Positions 1 to 9,504 of a stretch of DNA of 64,000 bases are shown here, in pieces (within the stretch, counting starts at the first letter, position 1; each line of letters starts with the position of its first letter). Below the pieces are notes generated by a model, which saw only the letters and a program-made list of their open reading frames with translations, did no database searches and had not been told where the DNA came from. Origin of the DNA: Flavobacterium sp. (GTDB taxonomy: Bacteria > Bacteroidota > Bacteroidia > Flavobacteriales > Flavobacteriaceae); NCBI RefSeq assembly GCF_004211145.1, contig NZ_SEBS01000006.1:1-64000 (forward strand), given 5' to 3'. The translations under genes were made by a program, and so were the position numbers.

Positions 1-1
1 G

Positions 2-295
2 GTCACGACTTCACCTGTCGCGTTGTTCTTGAATCTCGGGGAAGGCGAGGCGCAGTTTGCGATGCAGGCTGTCACGGCTCTGAGAAATTCAGGCGTGCGC
101 GTGGATTTGTATCCCGATAATGCAAAACAGGCAAAGCAGTTCACGTATGCCGAGAAACGCAATATCCCGTTCGTGGTGACAGTCGGGGAACAGGAACTTC
201 TCGAAGGGAATTACACGATAAAGAACTTGATTTCGGGCGACAAAACGACGGTGAACCTGAACGCGCTCAAAGACATGCTGTCGGACATTTTCTAG
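2..295 (+). CDS. hisS: Histidyl-tRNA synthetase, C-terminal part (cut by window start)
   Basis: The reading frame is already open at base 2 and ends at TAG 293-295, giving about 97 residues. They match the anticodon-binding domain at the C-terminus of class II histidyl-tRNA synthetase: an opening strand (PVALFLNLG), a helix, then VRVDLYPDN, a Lys/Gln-rich helix, IPFVVTVGEQE and a final GDKTTVNL strand before the terminal helix. This domain reads the His anticodon, while the catalytic core lies outside the window. The TTG at base 23 is not a start. A bidirectional terminator follows and the next gene converges on it. Confidence 0.88.
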   Translation, partial: VTTSPVALFLNLGEGEAQFAMQAVTALRNSGVRVDLYPDNAKQAKQFTYAEKRNIPFVVTVGEQELLEGNYTIKNLISGDKTTVNLNALKDMLSDIF

Positions 296-318
296 AATTC
301 GAATCATATAAAAAAGAA

Positions 319-350
319 AAAAGCCTCTCGTTAAGAAGAGGCTTTTTTTT
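319..350. terminator. Bidirectional intrinsic terminator
   Basis: AAGCCTCT (321-328) pairs with AGAGGCTT (336-343) around a 7-nt loop. There is a T-run to the right and an A-run to the left, so it can end hisS from the left and the giant secreted-protein gene from the right. Confidence 0.85.
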
Positions 351-377
351 TGGGGGAAAAAGGGGGAAAAAAGGGTG

Positions 378-3300
378 TTACTTGATAATTACTTTTTGGG
401 AGAATGAACCTCCGTTGCTTTCCATTTTCAGGATATATGTTCCGCTTGCGATGTTCTTGAGCGGAATCCTGATGTTGGTTTGTTCCTGTCCAGTAACGTC
501 GAACTCGGCAAGATATTGACCCAACATGTTGTACATGGTCGCTTTGGTCACGGTGACGTCTTTGATCTCGTTTCGGATCGCAAGCTCACTTATCTGTTCG
601 TCGTAGGCAACGGCCACTGATTCTGACGGAACGTCTTTGTTTATCATTCCAACCTGATCCGTAAATCTCAGGAAGAAACGGTCGCCGTACGTCGTCGCTG
701 CGGTCGTGAACGTGAACGCTCCGTCGCGAAGGTTGTGGTAGATTCCCGTTTGGGCATCGAAAATGTAAACCGGCTGTGAAGCGTCGAGATTTTCAGTGTC
801 GTCGAGCGTGAATTTCACGGTACCGGCTGTTCCGGATTTCACGTTCAGCGGATAGCTGTTGTTCACGTTGAAATATCCGTCACCTTGAATGGTGAACTTG
901 CGCGTGCCTGATTTGAATACCATTTCGTCAGGATAGTTGTCGAAATATTCGGCATCGTAACCGGGATCGTAGTCCGGAGTCGCTTCGGTGTCCATGAAAC
1001 CGAGTAGAATCTGGCGGTGGAAACCGTTTACGAAATTATAACCGAGGCGTACTTTCTTGTAAGCGATATTCTCGCGGGCAACGATATCTTCTTCATTTCC
1101 GACGGCTTTCGGTTCAGATGTAGCCGCAGTCTGACGGAACATCGAATACGACGTCGCGTTGTCTTCCTTGATGAACGCGCGCTGTGCGTTGTTGAACGTG
1201 ATCGTTCCGCCTGTTGCGTTTCCTTTTACGAAGAATCCTTGTCCGACAGGTATGAAACGCTTCGGAGTTTTCGTACTTGAACCCAAGCCACTCGCGTCAG
1301 GATGCGCAACCGGAGGCACGCCGCCGACGATAGAGTAGTAGGCATAACCACCTTGGTAAGCCGCCGTAACGTGAGAGCTGTTGGTTGTGAAATGCTCCCA
1401 GAAACTCAACGATCCCTGGATTACGGCTGCGTTGGCCGTAAGGAATGCGTTTGCGTCGATTGCCGAAGCATACGGGTTTCCTGCGAGATTCAGGTTGTTC
1501 GGCCCGACAGGCATCGTGATCGTGCCGTTGTTCGGTTTTCCTACGAATACGTAGTTCTGCTTTTCACTGATCGCGCTGCTTCCTTTAAGCGTAAATCCTT
1601 GTCCGGCGAGCAATGTTCCGTTTTGGCCTACGGCAACCCAGTTCGAGTAACTGTTCGACGTGTTCTGGAACTTATAGATCCAATAGCTGCTCAATGTGAT
1701 CGGGCTTGTCGCCGATGAGTTGTAACCTGTCGTCCACAGTAGGTTTTGTGGGTTTGCCGGGTTCGTTCCGTCGCGCAACACGCTGTTCACGGTGTAGCTG
1801 TTATTGTTTGTCGTAGCGTTGATTGAGCCAACCGGCGATCCCCAATAGTTATAATTGAACTTATTCGCCGTTCCTTGCTGGTCGCGTTCGATGTAACCGA
1901 TGCTGTTCGCCGCAAGGTCGCTGAATTGCGTCTGTACCAACTGTGATTTCCCTTGAAGGTCAAGTTTTCCGTCGAGTTTCAAATACCAGCTGTTTTCGAG
2001 CTTGTTGTCGTTCGTAAGATTCACGGTCGTTCCCGGTTTGATGATCATACCCAATGAGGTCTGGTTTACCGGTAGGTTGATGTTGTGTCTCACGTCGACG
2101 ATAGACCAAGGCACGTTGAATACATCGGGTCCATTCACGAAATTGTTCTGGCTTACGGCCGTGTCCAAGCTTCCTGCCAATGTCGTTGTGAAAGGCAACG
2201 GAGCAAGCTGGTAACGGATCGTTTTCACGTTGTAGATGCGTGCAAAAGTTGAACTTGTTCCGATATCCGGACCGCTCGTAATGTAATTGTCGATCACGTC
2301 GTTTTTGAAAACGTCCATTCTATAGTAACCGATCAACGATGTCCACGATGTGCTTTCGATGTCCTTAGGAATGAATTCCCCGCGGATAGCCGAACCGTTG
2401 GCTTGAATTTCCTGATAGACCATTTTCTGTACCTGATCCACTGTCAGTCCGTTGTTGAACACACGGGCTTCATCTATCGCTCCTTTGAAATACAACGTGC
2501 TGTAACTTGGGCTTTTCCCTAAGGTTAGCGGCGTAGTACTGGCTGTAAGTCCGCTTCCCAGCGAGGTATTGTTTGCCGATGTTACCATCGTACCATTTAC
2601 GAACAGCTTTAATTTTTGCGTAGGCAGGCTACTGTCATATGTTGCAGCGATGTGATACCAGCGGTCAACGTCAAGCGCGACATTGTACGTAAGCGTAACG
2701 CCACCTATATTTGCGACAACCTGGCGAGAACCGTTTACGCGCAACATGAAGTTGCTTTGTCCCATTATGACGCCCTCAGATGTATATGTGTCGGTTGAGA
2801 CGTCGTCAGTAAGTTTTATCCAGCTCATCATCGAGGCTGAAGGCAACGAACTCAGCAATTGTTCGCCAATGGCATAGTCGTTTCGTCCGTCGAAATAAAG
2901 ATATAGTTTTCGGTCAAGGTCGCGTGGCGATCCCAAAACCGTTGCTTTCGTATCGAAGTTATCGAGTATTCCGTCTTTATCGGCGTCGAGATTTCCATCG
3001 ATCACGCCGTCGTTGTTTGTATCGAGGTTTGCGTAAAGCGATGTCTGTATGTCGCGTGGCGCAATTCCGTCGGAATCAATCTGCATGTAATCAGGATTTC
3101 CTAAACCGTCGGTATTCTGTGCTGACGGACGAACTGCGGTTCCATAACCGGTAACCGTATCCCAAACGTCGAGGATTCCGTCTTTGTCGGTATCGATGCC
3201 GTCGCCGACACCGTTTCCTTCGACATCTCCATCTCCATTGGCGAGTCCTGCTTCGTCGACGTCGAACAAACTGTCGTTGTCGCTGTCAAGATCCTGGAAG

Positions 3301-6300
3301 TTGCGGACGCTGTCTCCGTCAGTATCGGGAAGCAAATACGTTCCTCCTGAAATCATCGCGTCGATATTGTCGTGAAGACCGTTTCCATTGGTGTCCGCCC
3401 AAGTTCCGCCGGTTAAATCCATGATACCTTTTCCGCCGCTTAGCGAAACAAAACCTGCTTCTTCGATGTCAGGAATTCCGTCGTTATCTGAATCAAGGTC
3501 AAAGATGTTTCCGATTCCGTCAAAGTCGCGGTCGCAGTAGTTTTGTTTGATCGTAATATCATCAAGCGCAAGGTCATTACCGTTACCACCCGGCGCGTTG
3601 TTGCGGAATCGGATGATGAACGAGGTAAGGTTACCCAAGTTCACGCTCGTGGTGTATTGTCTCCATTCGCTGGCCGTACAGCTGTTGTTGCTGTTTCCGG
3701 CGGTGCATCGGCCGATATCGCCAGTGTTGTAACTCGAGATAAGGTTATTCGACATATCGCGGAACTCAACCGTGATGTTCGGCAAAATCGAGTTGTTGTA
3801 AACCGATGATGACAAGATGTTCAACGCCCAAAAGCTGTACGTGATCGGCACGTTCGGCATTACGCCGCTGATAGTCGTTTCGTAAAATACCTGAGGCGCA
3901 TAACTCGCGTTGAATACCGCCATACGTCCGTAAGTATCGCCGGTCGTGTGATCTTCAAAACCGTTCCATGCCAAATCGTAGTGGATGTTGTCAGGGTGGC
4001 CTGAGGTCGTATTCGCAATTCGGTGTACGACTACATATTCGCCATCGTCAAGAATTCCGCTTGATTGGTTAGGACAGGCAGTAGTGTTCGGCTGCACGAC
4101 ACCATCTTCAAAGCAGTACGAACAAGTAGCGCCCGGAATATTGATATTGATCTGTCCTTTTGTAGTTCCGGCTCCGAAAGTTTCGTTAAGGAACGTGTGC
4201 TCGATTGAACCGGCGAATGCTGAAGCCGCGCAATTACTCTGGTCAAGCGTGTCGATTATGCCGTCGTTATCATCGTCGATGTCGATGTTGTCGGTGATTC
4301 CGTCTCCATCGGTGTCGGCATACGTGCGAACGCCAAGTCCTGTTATTATATAATTGTATGGATTTTCGTCGCTGTCGTCGTTAATCACATAAATAGTCGC
4401 TGTTTTTGTTCCGATCGTCAACGGGTTAAAACTTACCTGGAACGTGGTTGTTCCTCCTTGTGCTACAGATGAAGCCGGAGCCAGAGAAACTGAAAAGTTG
4501 GATGCGTCAGGACCTGCGAATGAAATTCCGCCGATTGACAATGGTCCCACGCCGGTATTCCTGATCACGAATGTCACGAACGTTGATCCGGAGTCGATTG
4601 AAACCGTACCAAAATCGGTGTTGTCAGAAACTGAAGGCGTGTTGTCGCCATCAGAGATCGTAAGTGTGTTACCCGTGATTTCCATTTCCGGCTCATTTCC
4701 GAAACCTCGGACGGCAAAATCATAAGGAGATTCGTTGCTGTCGTTGTTCGGGATATTGATCGTGGCATTTCTCGTTCCTGTACCGATCGGGTCGAACGTT
4801 ACCGTAAATGTCACGCTTGAATTTACCGCAAGTGTCGTGGTTGCCGGTTGTGTCACCGTAAAGTCGGCGGCGTTCGCTCCGGTCACGGTAATAGCGCCCA
4901 AATCCAATGGAGCTGTTCCTGTGCTTTGATTTGAAATCGTGAACGTACGTGTAATTGTTCCGCCAGTGACAGTCGTCGCTCCAAAATCAGTCCAGTCGGC
5001 AGTTGCAGGCGTAGTGTCGCCGTCTACGATACTTACGGCGTTTCCTTGCAAATTGATTTCCGGATCAACTCCAGTTCCCTGGACGTTATAGTTGTATGGA
5101 TTTTCGTTTCCATCGTTGTTGGCAACGTTAATCGTAGCATTTCTTGCACCCGAGGCACTTGGGTTGAACGTTACCGTGAATGACGTAACGCCTCCAACGG
5201 CAACTGAAGCAGCCGGCGCGTTCGTTATCGAAAAGTCGGCGGCGTTGGTTCCGGTTATCGTAACACCTGAAATCGTCAACGGCATTGTGGCCGAGGCGAG
5301 GTTATAGATGTAAAACGTCTGTGTCGATGTCGTAGCGCCGATAACAGCTACCGTTCCCATGTTCGTGCCGTCGGCAGTCGATGGTGTCGTGTCTCCGTCG
5401 ACGATGTCGATTCCGTTGCCCTGAATGTTGATTTCAGGATCGGCACCGTTACCTTGTACCGCAAACGTGTATGGACTTTCGTCGCTGTCGTTATTGGGAA
5501 TCGAAATCACGGCAGTACGCAATCCCGCAACGCTTGGGTTGAACGTAACGCTGAAAGTCGTAGTCGCTCCGGCGTTTACGGTAGCGGCAGGAGTCGCAGT
5601 AACCGTAAAGTCGGCAGCAGCAGCACCTGAAATAGTGATCGTGCCTAAAGTAAGCTGTGTTCCTGAAAGCAGCGCGTTCGAGATAGTGAAACTGCGCACG
5701 ATTGTGCCTGCTGTAACATCGGTAGTACCGAAATCAGTGTTGTTCGTAATTACTGGCGCGTTGCTTCCGGTTGGAATCGTATTTCCTGCCCCGGTAACAT
5801 TTATTTCAGGATCGTTCCCCGTTCCCTGTACTACGAAATCATAATTTGCCTCGTTCGCATCGTTGTTCGCGATGTTGACGGTTGCTGTCCGGATTCCTGT
5901 CGCACTTGGGTTGAAGATGATCGTAAATGTAGTGCTTCCGCCAGGGGCGACGGTTGCAGCCGGAGCTGTCCCGACCGTAAAATCGCCTGCATTGGCACCG
6001 GTAATCGTTATGCCGCTTATAATCAGCGCGGCAAGACCTGTGTTCTGGATAGTGAACGTATGCGTGTCGCTGGTGTTGCCAACTACATTCCATGTTCCAA
6101 AATTGGTTCCGTCGGCCGTCGAAGAAAATAAATCGCCGTCAGGTATGTTGGTCGAATTGCCCTGAACGTTTATTTCAGGTTCGCCACCAGTTCCCTGGAT
6201 GTTGAAGTAATAAGGATTTTCGTCGCTGTCGTTGTTGGCGATGTACAAGGTTGCCTGGCGTAAACCATTCGTACTTGGATCGAACGTAACGTAAAAGTTA

Positions 6301-8372
6301 GTCGTTCCACCAGCAACTACAGTAGCGGCTGGAGGTGTGCTCACCGTAAAGTCTGAAGCCGCAGCACCGGTAAAGGTAATGGCGCCGATGTTAAGTGTCG
6401 TGGCCGAAGCGAGTGTGTTCGAAATGGTAAACATCCTTGTGACCGTTCCTCCTGTCACGCTGACCGTACCGAATTCGGTATTGTTGGTTACCACAGGTGT
6501 TGCAGCCGCCATTGCGATATTGTTTCCGTTACCTGAAACGGCGATATCAGGATTGTTTCCTGTTCCCCGGATCGTAAAATTGTACGGATTTTCATTCGAG
6601 TCGTTGTTCGCAACATAAATAACCGTAGTGCGAATTCCGGTAGCGCTTGGGTTAAACGTCACCACGAATGATGTGCTTGCCCCGGGTGCAACGGTTGTTG
6701 CGGGTGGCGTAGTTACTGTAAAGTCGCCAGCCTGTCCGCCCGTAATCGTCACTCCTGTAATGTTCAATGGAGCGGAACCCGTGTTTTGGATCACGAAGGT
6801 TTGTGTCGCCGACGTAGCGCCGATGATGTTCACCGCGCCAAAATCAGTTCCGTCAGCCGTTGACGGCCCGCTGTCATTGATTACGATGTTAATGCCGTTT
6901 CCTTGGATATTGATTTCAGGATCTCCGCCCGTTCCTTCAATATTGAAATTGTAGATCGGAGTATTGAGATCATTCGTGGCGATATTCAATGAAGTCGTGC
7001 GAACTCCTGTCGCGCTCGGATTGAACGTTACCTGAAACGTTGTCGATGCGCCCGGTGCTATACTTGTTGCCGGAGCTGAAGTAACCGTAAAGTCAGCCGC
7101 CGCTCCACCGGTGAAAGTGATTGCGCCTAAATTTAAGATAGTGCCCGAAGCCAAGGTGTTTGTGATCGTGAACGTTTTTACGATTGTTCCCGAAGCGATG
7201 TCGGTCGTTCCGAAGCTCGTGTCATCGGCAACTGACGGCGACAAGTCGTTATCAGTGATTACGACTCCATTGCCAAGGACACTCATGTCAGGATCTCCGC
7301 CATTTCCTTGAATGGTAAAATAGTAAGGCGCTTCGTCAGAATCGTTATTCGCGATGGATATCACCGCCGTTCTAATTCCGAGTGCCGTAGGATTGAATGT
7401 CACCGTGAACGTAGTGTTTACGCCGCTGGCAACCGTGGCTGCCGGAGCTGTCGTTATCGAGAAGTCGGCTGTTGCCCCGGTAAATGTTATAGCGCCGATC
7501 GTTAAGGCTCCGGCTCCCGTATTCTGAATCGTGAAAACTTTTTGGATTGTTCCGGATGTCACATCGGTAGTGCCGAAATCAGTGTTGTCGGCTGCCGTTG
7601 GCGTTGCGTCGGCATTGGCGATGTTTGCTCCCGCGCCCTGAACATTGATTTCAGGAACGGCGGCTGCTGTCCAAGTTAGGATGACGCGGCCATTTCCACC
7701 GTCTCCACCGAATCGTGTAGACGTTCCTGACGATTTGTATCCGCCGCCACCGCCGCCGCCCGGAACATCGCCATCTTGGCCATTTCCGTTGCTGGCACGA
7801 CCGTTTCCGCCGTCGCCGCCTCCTGTTGGTGCATTTCCTCCTGTTTGGTTGTTCGCGTTGGCTCCGTTTCCGGCAGCTGCTGTTCCGGCCGATGATCCGC
7901 CGCCGCCGCTGTTCGTACCGCCGTTCGCACCATTACCTCCTGAATTTGTGTCGTCACCGATCGATAGTGTGAGCGAACCGCCGACACCGTTTGTATTGCT
8001 GTTATCGGGTGCGCTGGCACCGCCTTTTGCCAATACGATCGTGTTGTCTATAAACCACGAGTCGCCACCGGCATTGTCATCGGTAGCACCACCGCCGACA
8101 TTGACCGTCAGCACATCTCCGGGCGTTACCGCAACGACTTTCACGGCATAAGCGCCGCCGCCGCCTCCGCCGCCTCGACCATTCGAAGTTCGGGAAGCAC
8201 CGTGACCGCCTCCGCCCCAAGCCTGAACCGTTACGCTGGTAACACCTGCGGGAACCGTCCAAGTATTGGTCGTATCAAAAGTTTGTGGTGATTGCGAGAA
8301 GGCCTCGTTCCCAATAAGTAAGAAAAGGACTAAAAGCGATAATTTTTTAGCGAGTTGAGTAAAGTTTTCCAT
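378..8372 (-). CDS. Giant T9SS-secreted adhesin-like protein with nine choice-of-anchor-D repeats
   Basis: This 2664-residue protein starts with a signal peptide (about 1-27, ending AFSQS). A glycine-rich domain follows (about 28-240, with GGGGGGGAYAVKV). Nine repeats of about 120 residues run from about 240 to 1347; each opens like PEINVQGNG and contains DFGTTDV, FTIQNTG, TFTVTFNP and NNDSDE blocks, matching the choice-of-anchor D (ASPM/Hydin-like Ig) family. Calcium-binding thrombospondin type 3 motifs (DTDGDGITDNIDIDDDNDG) lie near 1350-1385 and 1615-1820, separated by a Cys-containing domain. A LamG/concanavalin-like domain covers about 1825-2010. The last 75 residues, ending KVIIK, look like a type A T9SS sorting tail. 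Surface attachment or gliding adhesion is inferred. A -7 box CAAAAGTA (minus-strand TACTTTTG) lies at 8522-8529, implying a leader of about 145 nt. Confidence 0.85.
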   Translation of the reverse strand: MENFTQLAKKLSLLVLFLLIGNEAFSQSPQTFDTTNTWTVPAGVTSVTVQAWGGGGHGASRTSNGRGGGGGGGAYAVKVVAVTPGDVLTVNVGGGATDDNAGGDSWFIDNTIVLAKGGASAPDNSNTNGVGGSLTLSIGDDTNSGGNGANGGTNSGGGGSSAGTAAAGNGANANNQTGGNAPTGGGDGGNGRASNGNGQDGDVPGGGGGGGYKSSGTSTRFGGDGGNGRVILTWTAAAVPEINVQGAGANIANADATPTAADNTDFGTTDVTSGTIQKVFTIQNTGAGALTIGAITFTGATADFSITTAPAATVASGVNTTFTVTFNPTALGIRTAVISIANNDSDEAPYYFTIQGNGGDPDMSVLGNGVVITDNDLSPSVADDTSFGTTDIASGTIVKTFTITNTLASGTILNLGAITFTGGAAADFTVTSAPATSIAPGASTTFQVTFNPSATGVRTTSLNIATNDLNTPIYNFNIEGTGGDPEINIQGNGINIVINDSGPSTADGTDFGAVNIIGATSATQTFVIQNTGSAPLNITGVTITGGQAGDFTVTTPPATTVAPGASTSFVVTFNPSATGIRTTVIYVANNDSNENPYNFTIRGTGNNPDIAVSGNGNNIAMAAATPVVTNNTEFGTVSVTGGTVTRMFTISNTLASATTLNIGAITFTGAAASDFTVSTPPAATVVAGGTTNFYVTFDPSTNGLRQATLYIANNDSDENPYYFNIQGTGGEPEINVQGNSTNIPDGDLFSSTADGTNFGTWNVVGNTSDTHTFTIQNTGLAALIISGITITGANAGDFTVGTAPAATVAPGGSTTFTIIFNPSATGIRTATVNIANNDANEANYDFVVQGTGNDPEINVTGAGNTIPTGSNAPVITNNTDFGTTDVTAGTIVRSFTISNALLSGTQLTLGTITISGAAAADFTVTATPAATVNAGATTTFSVTFNPSVAGLRTAVISIPNNDSDESPYTFAVQGNGADPEINIQGNGIDIVDGDTTPSTADGTNMGTVAVIGATTSTQTFYIYNLASATMPLTISGVTITGTNAADFSITNAPAASVAVGGVTSFTVTFNPSASGARNATINVANNDGNENPYNYNVQGTGVDPEINLQGNAVSIVDGDTTPATADWTDFGATTVTGGTITRTFTISNQSTGTAPLDLGAITVTGANAADFTVTQPATTTLAVNSSVTFTVTFDPIGTGTRNATINIPNNDSNESPYDFAVRGFGNEPEMEITGNTLTISDGDNTPSVSDNTDFGTVSIDSGSTFVTFVIRNTGVGPLSIGGISFAGPDASNFSVSLAPASSVAQGGTTTFQVSFNPLTIGTKTATIYVINDDSDENPYNYIITGLGVRTYADTDGDGITDNIDIDDDNDGIIDTLDQSNCAASAFAGSIEHTFLNETFGAGTTKGQININIPGATCSYCFEDGVVQPNTTACPNQSSGILDDGEYVVVHRIANTTSGHPDNIHYDLAWNGFEDHTTGDTYGRMAVFNASYAPQVFYETTISGVMPNVPITYSFWALNILSSSVYNNSILPNITVEFRDMSNNLISSYNTGDIGRCTAGNSNNSCTASEWRQYTTSVNLGNLTSFIIRFRNNAPGGNGNDLALDDITIKQNYCDRDFDGIGNIFDLDSDNDGIPDIEEAGFVSLSGGKGIMDLTGGTWADTNGNGLHDNIDAMISGGTYLLPDTDGDSVRNFQDLDSDNDSLFDVDEAGLANGDGDVEGNGVGDGIDTDKDGILDVWDTVTGYGTAVRPSAQNTDGLGNPDYMQIDSDGIAPRDIQTSLYANLDTNNDGVIDGNLDADKDGILDNFDTKATVLGSPRDLDRKLYLYFDGRNDYAIGEQLLSSLPSASMMSWIKLTDDVSTDTYTSEGVIMGQSNFMLRVNGSRQVVANIGGVTLTYNVALDVDRWYHIAATYDSSLPTQKLKLFVNGTMVTSANNTSLGSGLTASTTPLTLGKSPSYSTLYFKGAIDEARVFNNGLTVDQVQKMVYQEIQANGSAIRGEFIPKDIESTSWTSLIGYYRMDVFKNDVIDNYITSGPDIGTSSTFARIYNVKTIRYQLAPLPFTTTLAGSLDTAVSQNNFVNGPDVFNVPWSIVDVRHNINLPVNQTSLGMIIKPGTTVNLTNDNKLENSWYLKLDGKLDLQGKSQLVQTQFSDLAANSIGYIERDQQGTANKFNYNYWGSPVGSINATTNNNSYTVNSVLRDGTNPANPQNLLWTTGYNSSATSPITLSSYWIYKFQNTSNSYSNWVAVGQNGTLLAGQGFTLKGSSAISEKQNYVFVGKPNNGTITMPVGPNNLNLAGNPYASAIDANAFLTANAAVIQGSLSFWEHFTTNSSHVTAAYQGGYAYYSIVGGVPPVAHPDASGLGSSTKTPKRFIPVGQGFFVKGNATGGTITFNNAQRAFIKEDNATSYSMFRQTAATSEPKAVGNEEDIVARENIAYKKVRLGYNFVNGFHRQILLGFMDTEATPDYDPGYDAEYFDNYPDEMVFKSGTRKFTIQGDGYFNVNNSYPLNVKSGTAGTVKFTLDDTENLDASQPVYIFDAQTGIYHNLRDGAFTFTTAATTYGDRFFLRFTDQVGMINKDVPSESVAVAYDEQISELAIRNEIKDVTVTKATMYNMLGQYLAEFDVTGQEQTNIRIPLKNIASGTYILKMESNGGSFSQKVIIK

Positions 8373-8786
8373 AACTCAGTTTTTAGTGTGTTCTGCTGTT
8401 AATTCGAATAGCAGGGTTAAAATTTGTTTTGTTTGACTTTCAGTAGATAACATTCCGTTTTTGTGTGTGTTCTATCGGTATGGTAAATTCCTTTCGTGGT
8501 ATTAAAGAAATTTTAACAGGTCAAAAGTATATTTTAAGTCAAAAAGAAAAAAATTTTTTATCGGTAAAATGCATAAAACATCGATAAAATGCACAAAATG
8601 ATCTGTTTTATGTGTAAAAACTTACAAGAATTTTTTTATGATTGATTTTCGGGCGACAAAAACCTTGTTGTCGTAACTGTCTAAAAATCAGGTTATGGGA
8701 AAGTAGCTGCCCGCAGAGTTCAGGGAAAACGTCTCGAAGTGTAACAGTTGGACTGTCAGTCAAAGAATTTGCCCAGCGCGGAAATG
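8373..8786. other. Intergenic stretch; only a candidate promoter seen
   Basis: This AT-rich gap lies between the giant secreted-protein gene and the tRNA terminator. I see only the minus-strand TACTTTTG box (8522-8529) without a good -33 partner. A 63-codon plus-strand frame (8642-8833) runs through the tRNA terminator and resembles nothing I know, so I do not call it a gene. Confidence 0.5.
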
Positions 8787-8818
8787 AAAAAAGGGACCTG
8801 AAAAATCAGATCCCTTTT
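8787..8818 (-). terminator. Intrinsic terminator after tRNA-Met
   Basis: AAGGGA.CTG (8791-8800) pairs with CAGATCCCTT (8807-8816), with one unpaired base, followed on the minus strand by a T-run. It lies 13 bases beyond the tRNA 3' end. Confidence 0.75.
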
Positions 8819-8830
8819 AGGGTTTTGGAG

Positions 8831-8904
8831 TAGCGAGGACGGGAGTTGAACCCGTGACCTCAGGGTTATGAATCCTGCGCTCTAACCGACTGAGCTACCT
8901 CGCC
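8831..8904 (-). tRNA. tRNA-Met (anticodon CAT)
   Basis: The 74-nt cloverleaf folds on the minus strand. The acceptor stem is GGCGAGG with CCTCGCT (first pair G-U), the D arm is GCTC/GAGC, the anticodon loop is TTCATAA, the T arm is ACGGG/CCCGT with loop TTCAACT, and the discriminator is A. CCA is not encoded. The anticodon stem has one A-C mismatch next to the loop. Lack of a C1-A72 mismatch argues against initiator tRNA. An isoleucine tRNA with a lysidine-modified CAT anticodon is a less likely alternative. Confidence 0.93.
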
Positions 8905-8948
8905 AGGTTTGCGGTTACGCATTCTGCCAACAGGCTTAAATGCGGGTG

Positions 8949-8979
8949 CAAATATAAAACTTAATTGTATCTGCACAAA
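8949..8979 (-). promoter_or_regulatory. Bacteroidota-type promoter of tRNA-Met
   Basis: On the minus strand TTTG (8979-8976) is followed after 19 nt by TATATTTG (8956-8949). This matches the known Bacteroidota sigma consensus TTTG-N19-TAnnTTTG. The predicted start near 8942 leaves a precursor leader of about 38 nt before the tRNA. Confidence 0.8.
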
Positions 8980-9060
8980 TATAAATTTGGAAAAAAATAA
9001 TTTTCAAAAAGAGGCGGTTTTGATTTTTATTCGATATATTTCCAAAAAATAAATACCCTC

Positions 9061-9453
9061 ATGGATGTAAAAGTGCGATATGAATTGGAGTTCCCCTTAA
9101 ATTCCTCACCACAACTTCTTTACCAATACATTTCTACTCCGTCAGGACTTTCGGAATGGTTCGCCGACAACGTAAACTCGCGTGGCGAATACTTCACTTT
9201 TATTTGGAATGACACTGAGGAACGCGCAAGATTGTCTTCAAAAAAGACGGGCGAAAAGGTAAAATTTCGTTGGGTCGATGAAAATAACCACGACAGCGAC
9301 TTCTATTTCGAGCTCCGGATCCTTGAAGACGAGATTACCAAAGACGTCTCGCTTCTCGTAGTCGATTATGCCGACGAGGACGAAGTCGACGAAGCCAAGC
9401 AATTATGGGAAAACCAAATCGCCGATTTGAAACATGTGATCGGCTCGGTATAG
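9061..9453 (+). CDS. START-like (SRPBCC superfamily) domain protein
   Basis: The 130-residue single-domain protein has the AHSA1/START-like pattern: an N-terminal strand (VRYELEFPLN), a helix (LLYQYISTPSGLSEWFADNV), a run of strands (YFTFIWNDTEERARL, KVKFRWVDE) and a long C-terminal helix (EVDEAKQLWENQIADLKHVIG). Such helix-grip folds bind hydrophobic ligands, but this flavobacterial subgroup has no established substrate. It has no signal peptide, so it is cytosolic. An imperfect -7 box TATATTTC lies at 9034-9041. Its 3' end leads into a hairpin that also overlaps the promoter of the next gene. Confidence 0.8.
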   Translation: MDVKVRYELEFPLNSSPQLLYQYISTPSGLSEWFADNVNSRGEYFTFIWNDTEERARLSSKKTGEKVKFRWVDENNHDSDFYFELRILEDEITKDVSLLVVDYADEDEVDEAKQLWENQIADLKHVIGSV

Positions 9454-9472
9454 ACAAACCCTTTTTAAAATG

Positions 9473-9504
9473 TATATTTGCCCTGATTTATTCAGGGTTT
9501 TTTT
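9473..9504 (+). promoter_or_regulatory. Promoter box fused to a terminator hairpin
   Basis: A -7 box TATATTTG (9473-9480) is followed directly by CCCTGA (9481-9486), TTTA plus one T, TCAGGG (9492-9497) and seven Ts (9498-9504), and the ATG of the next gene is at 9505. The hairpin looks like the terminator of the START-like gene. A start 5-8 nt after the box would fall inside it, so the new transcript would lack the left arm. Confidence 0.6.

Noticed and set aside
7645..8151. 168-codon plus-strand proline-rich frame
   Set aside because: It is antisense to the glycine-rich head of the giant secreted protein; Gly codons read backwards give Pro.
8642..8833. 63-codon plus-strand gene
   Set aside because: It runs through the tRNA terminator and into the tRNA gene, and has no recognisable protein pattern.
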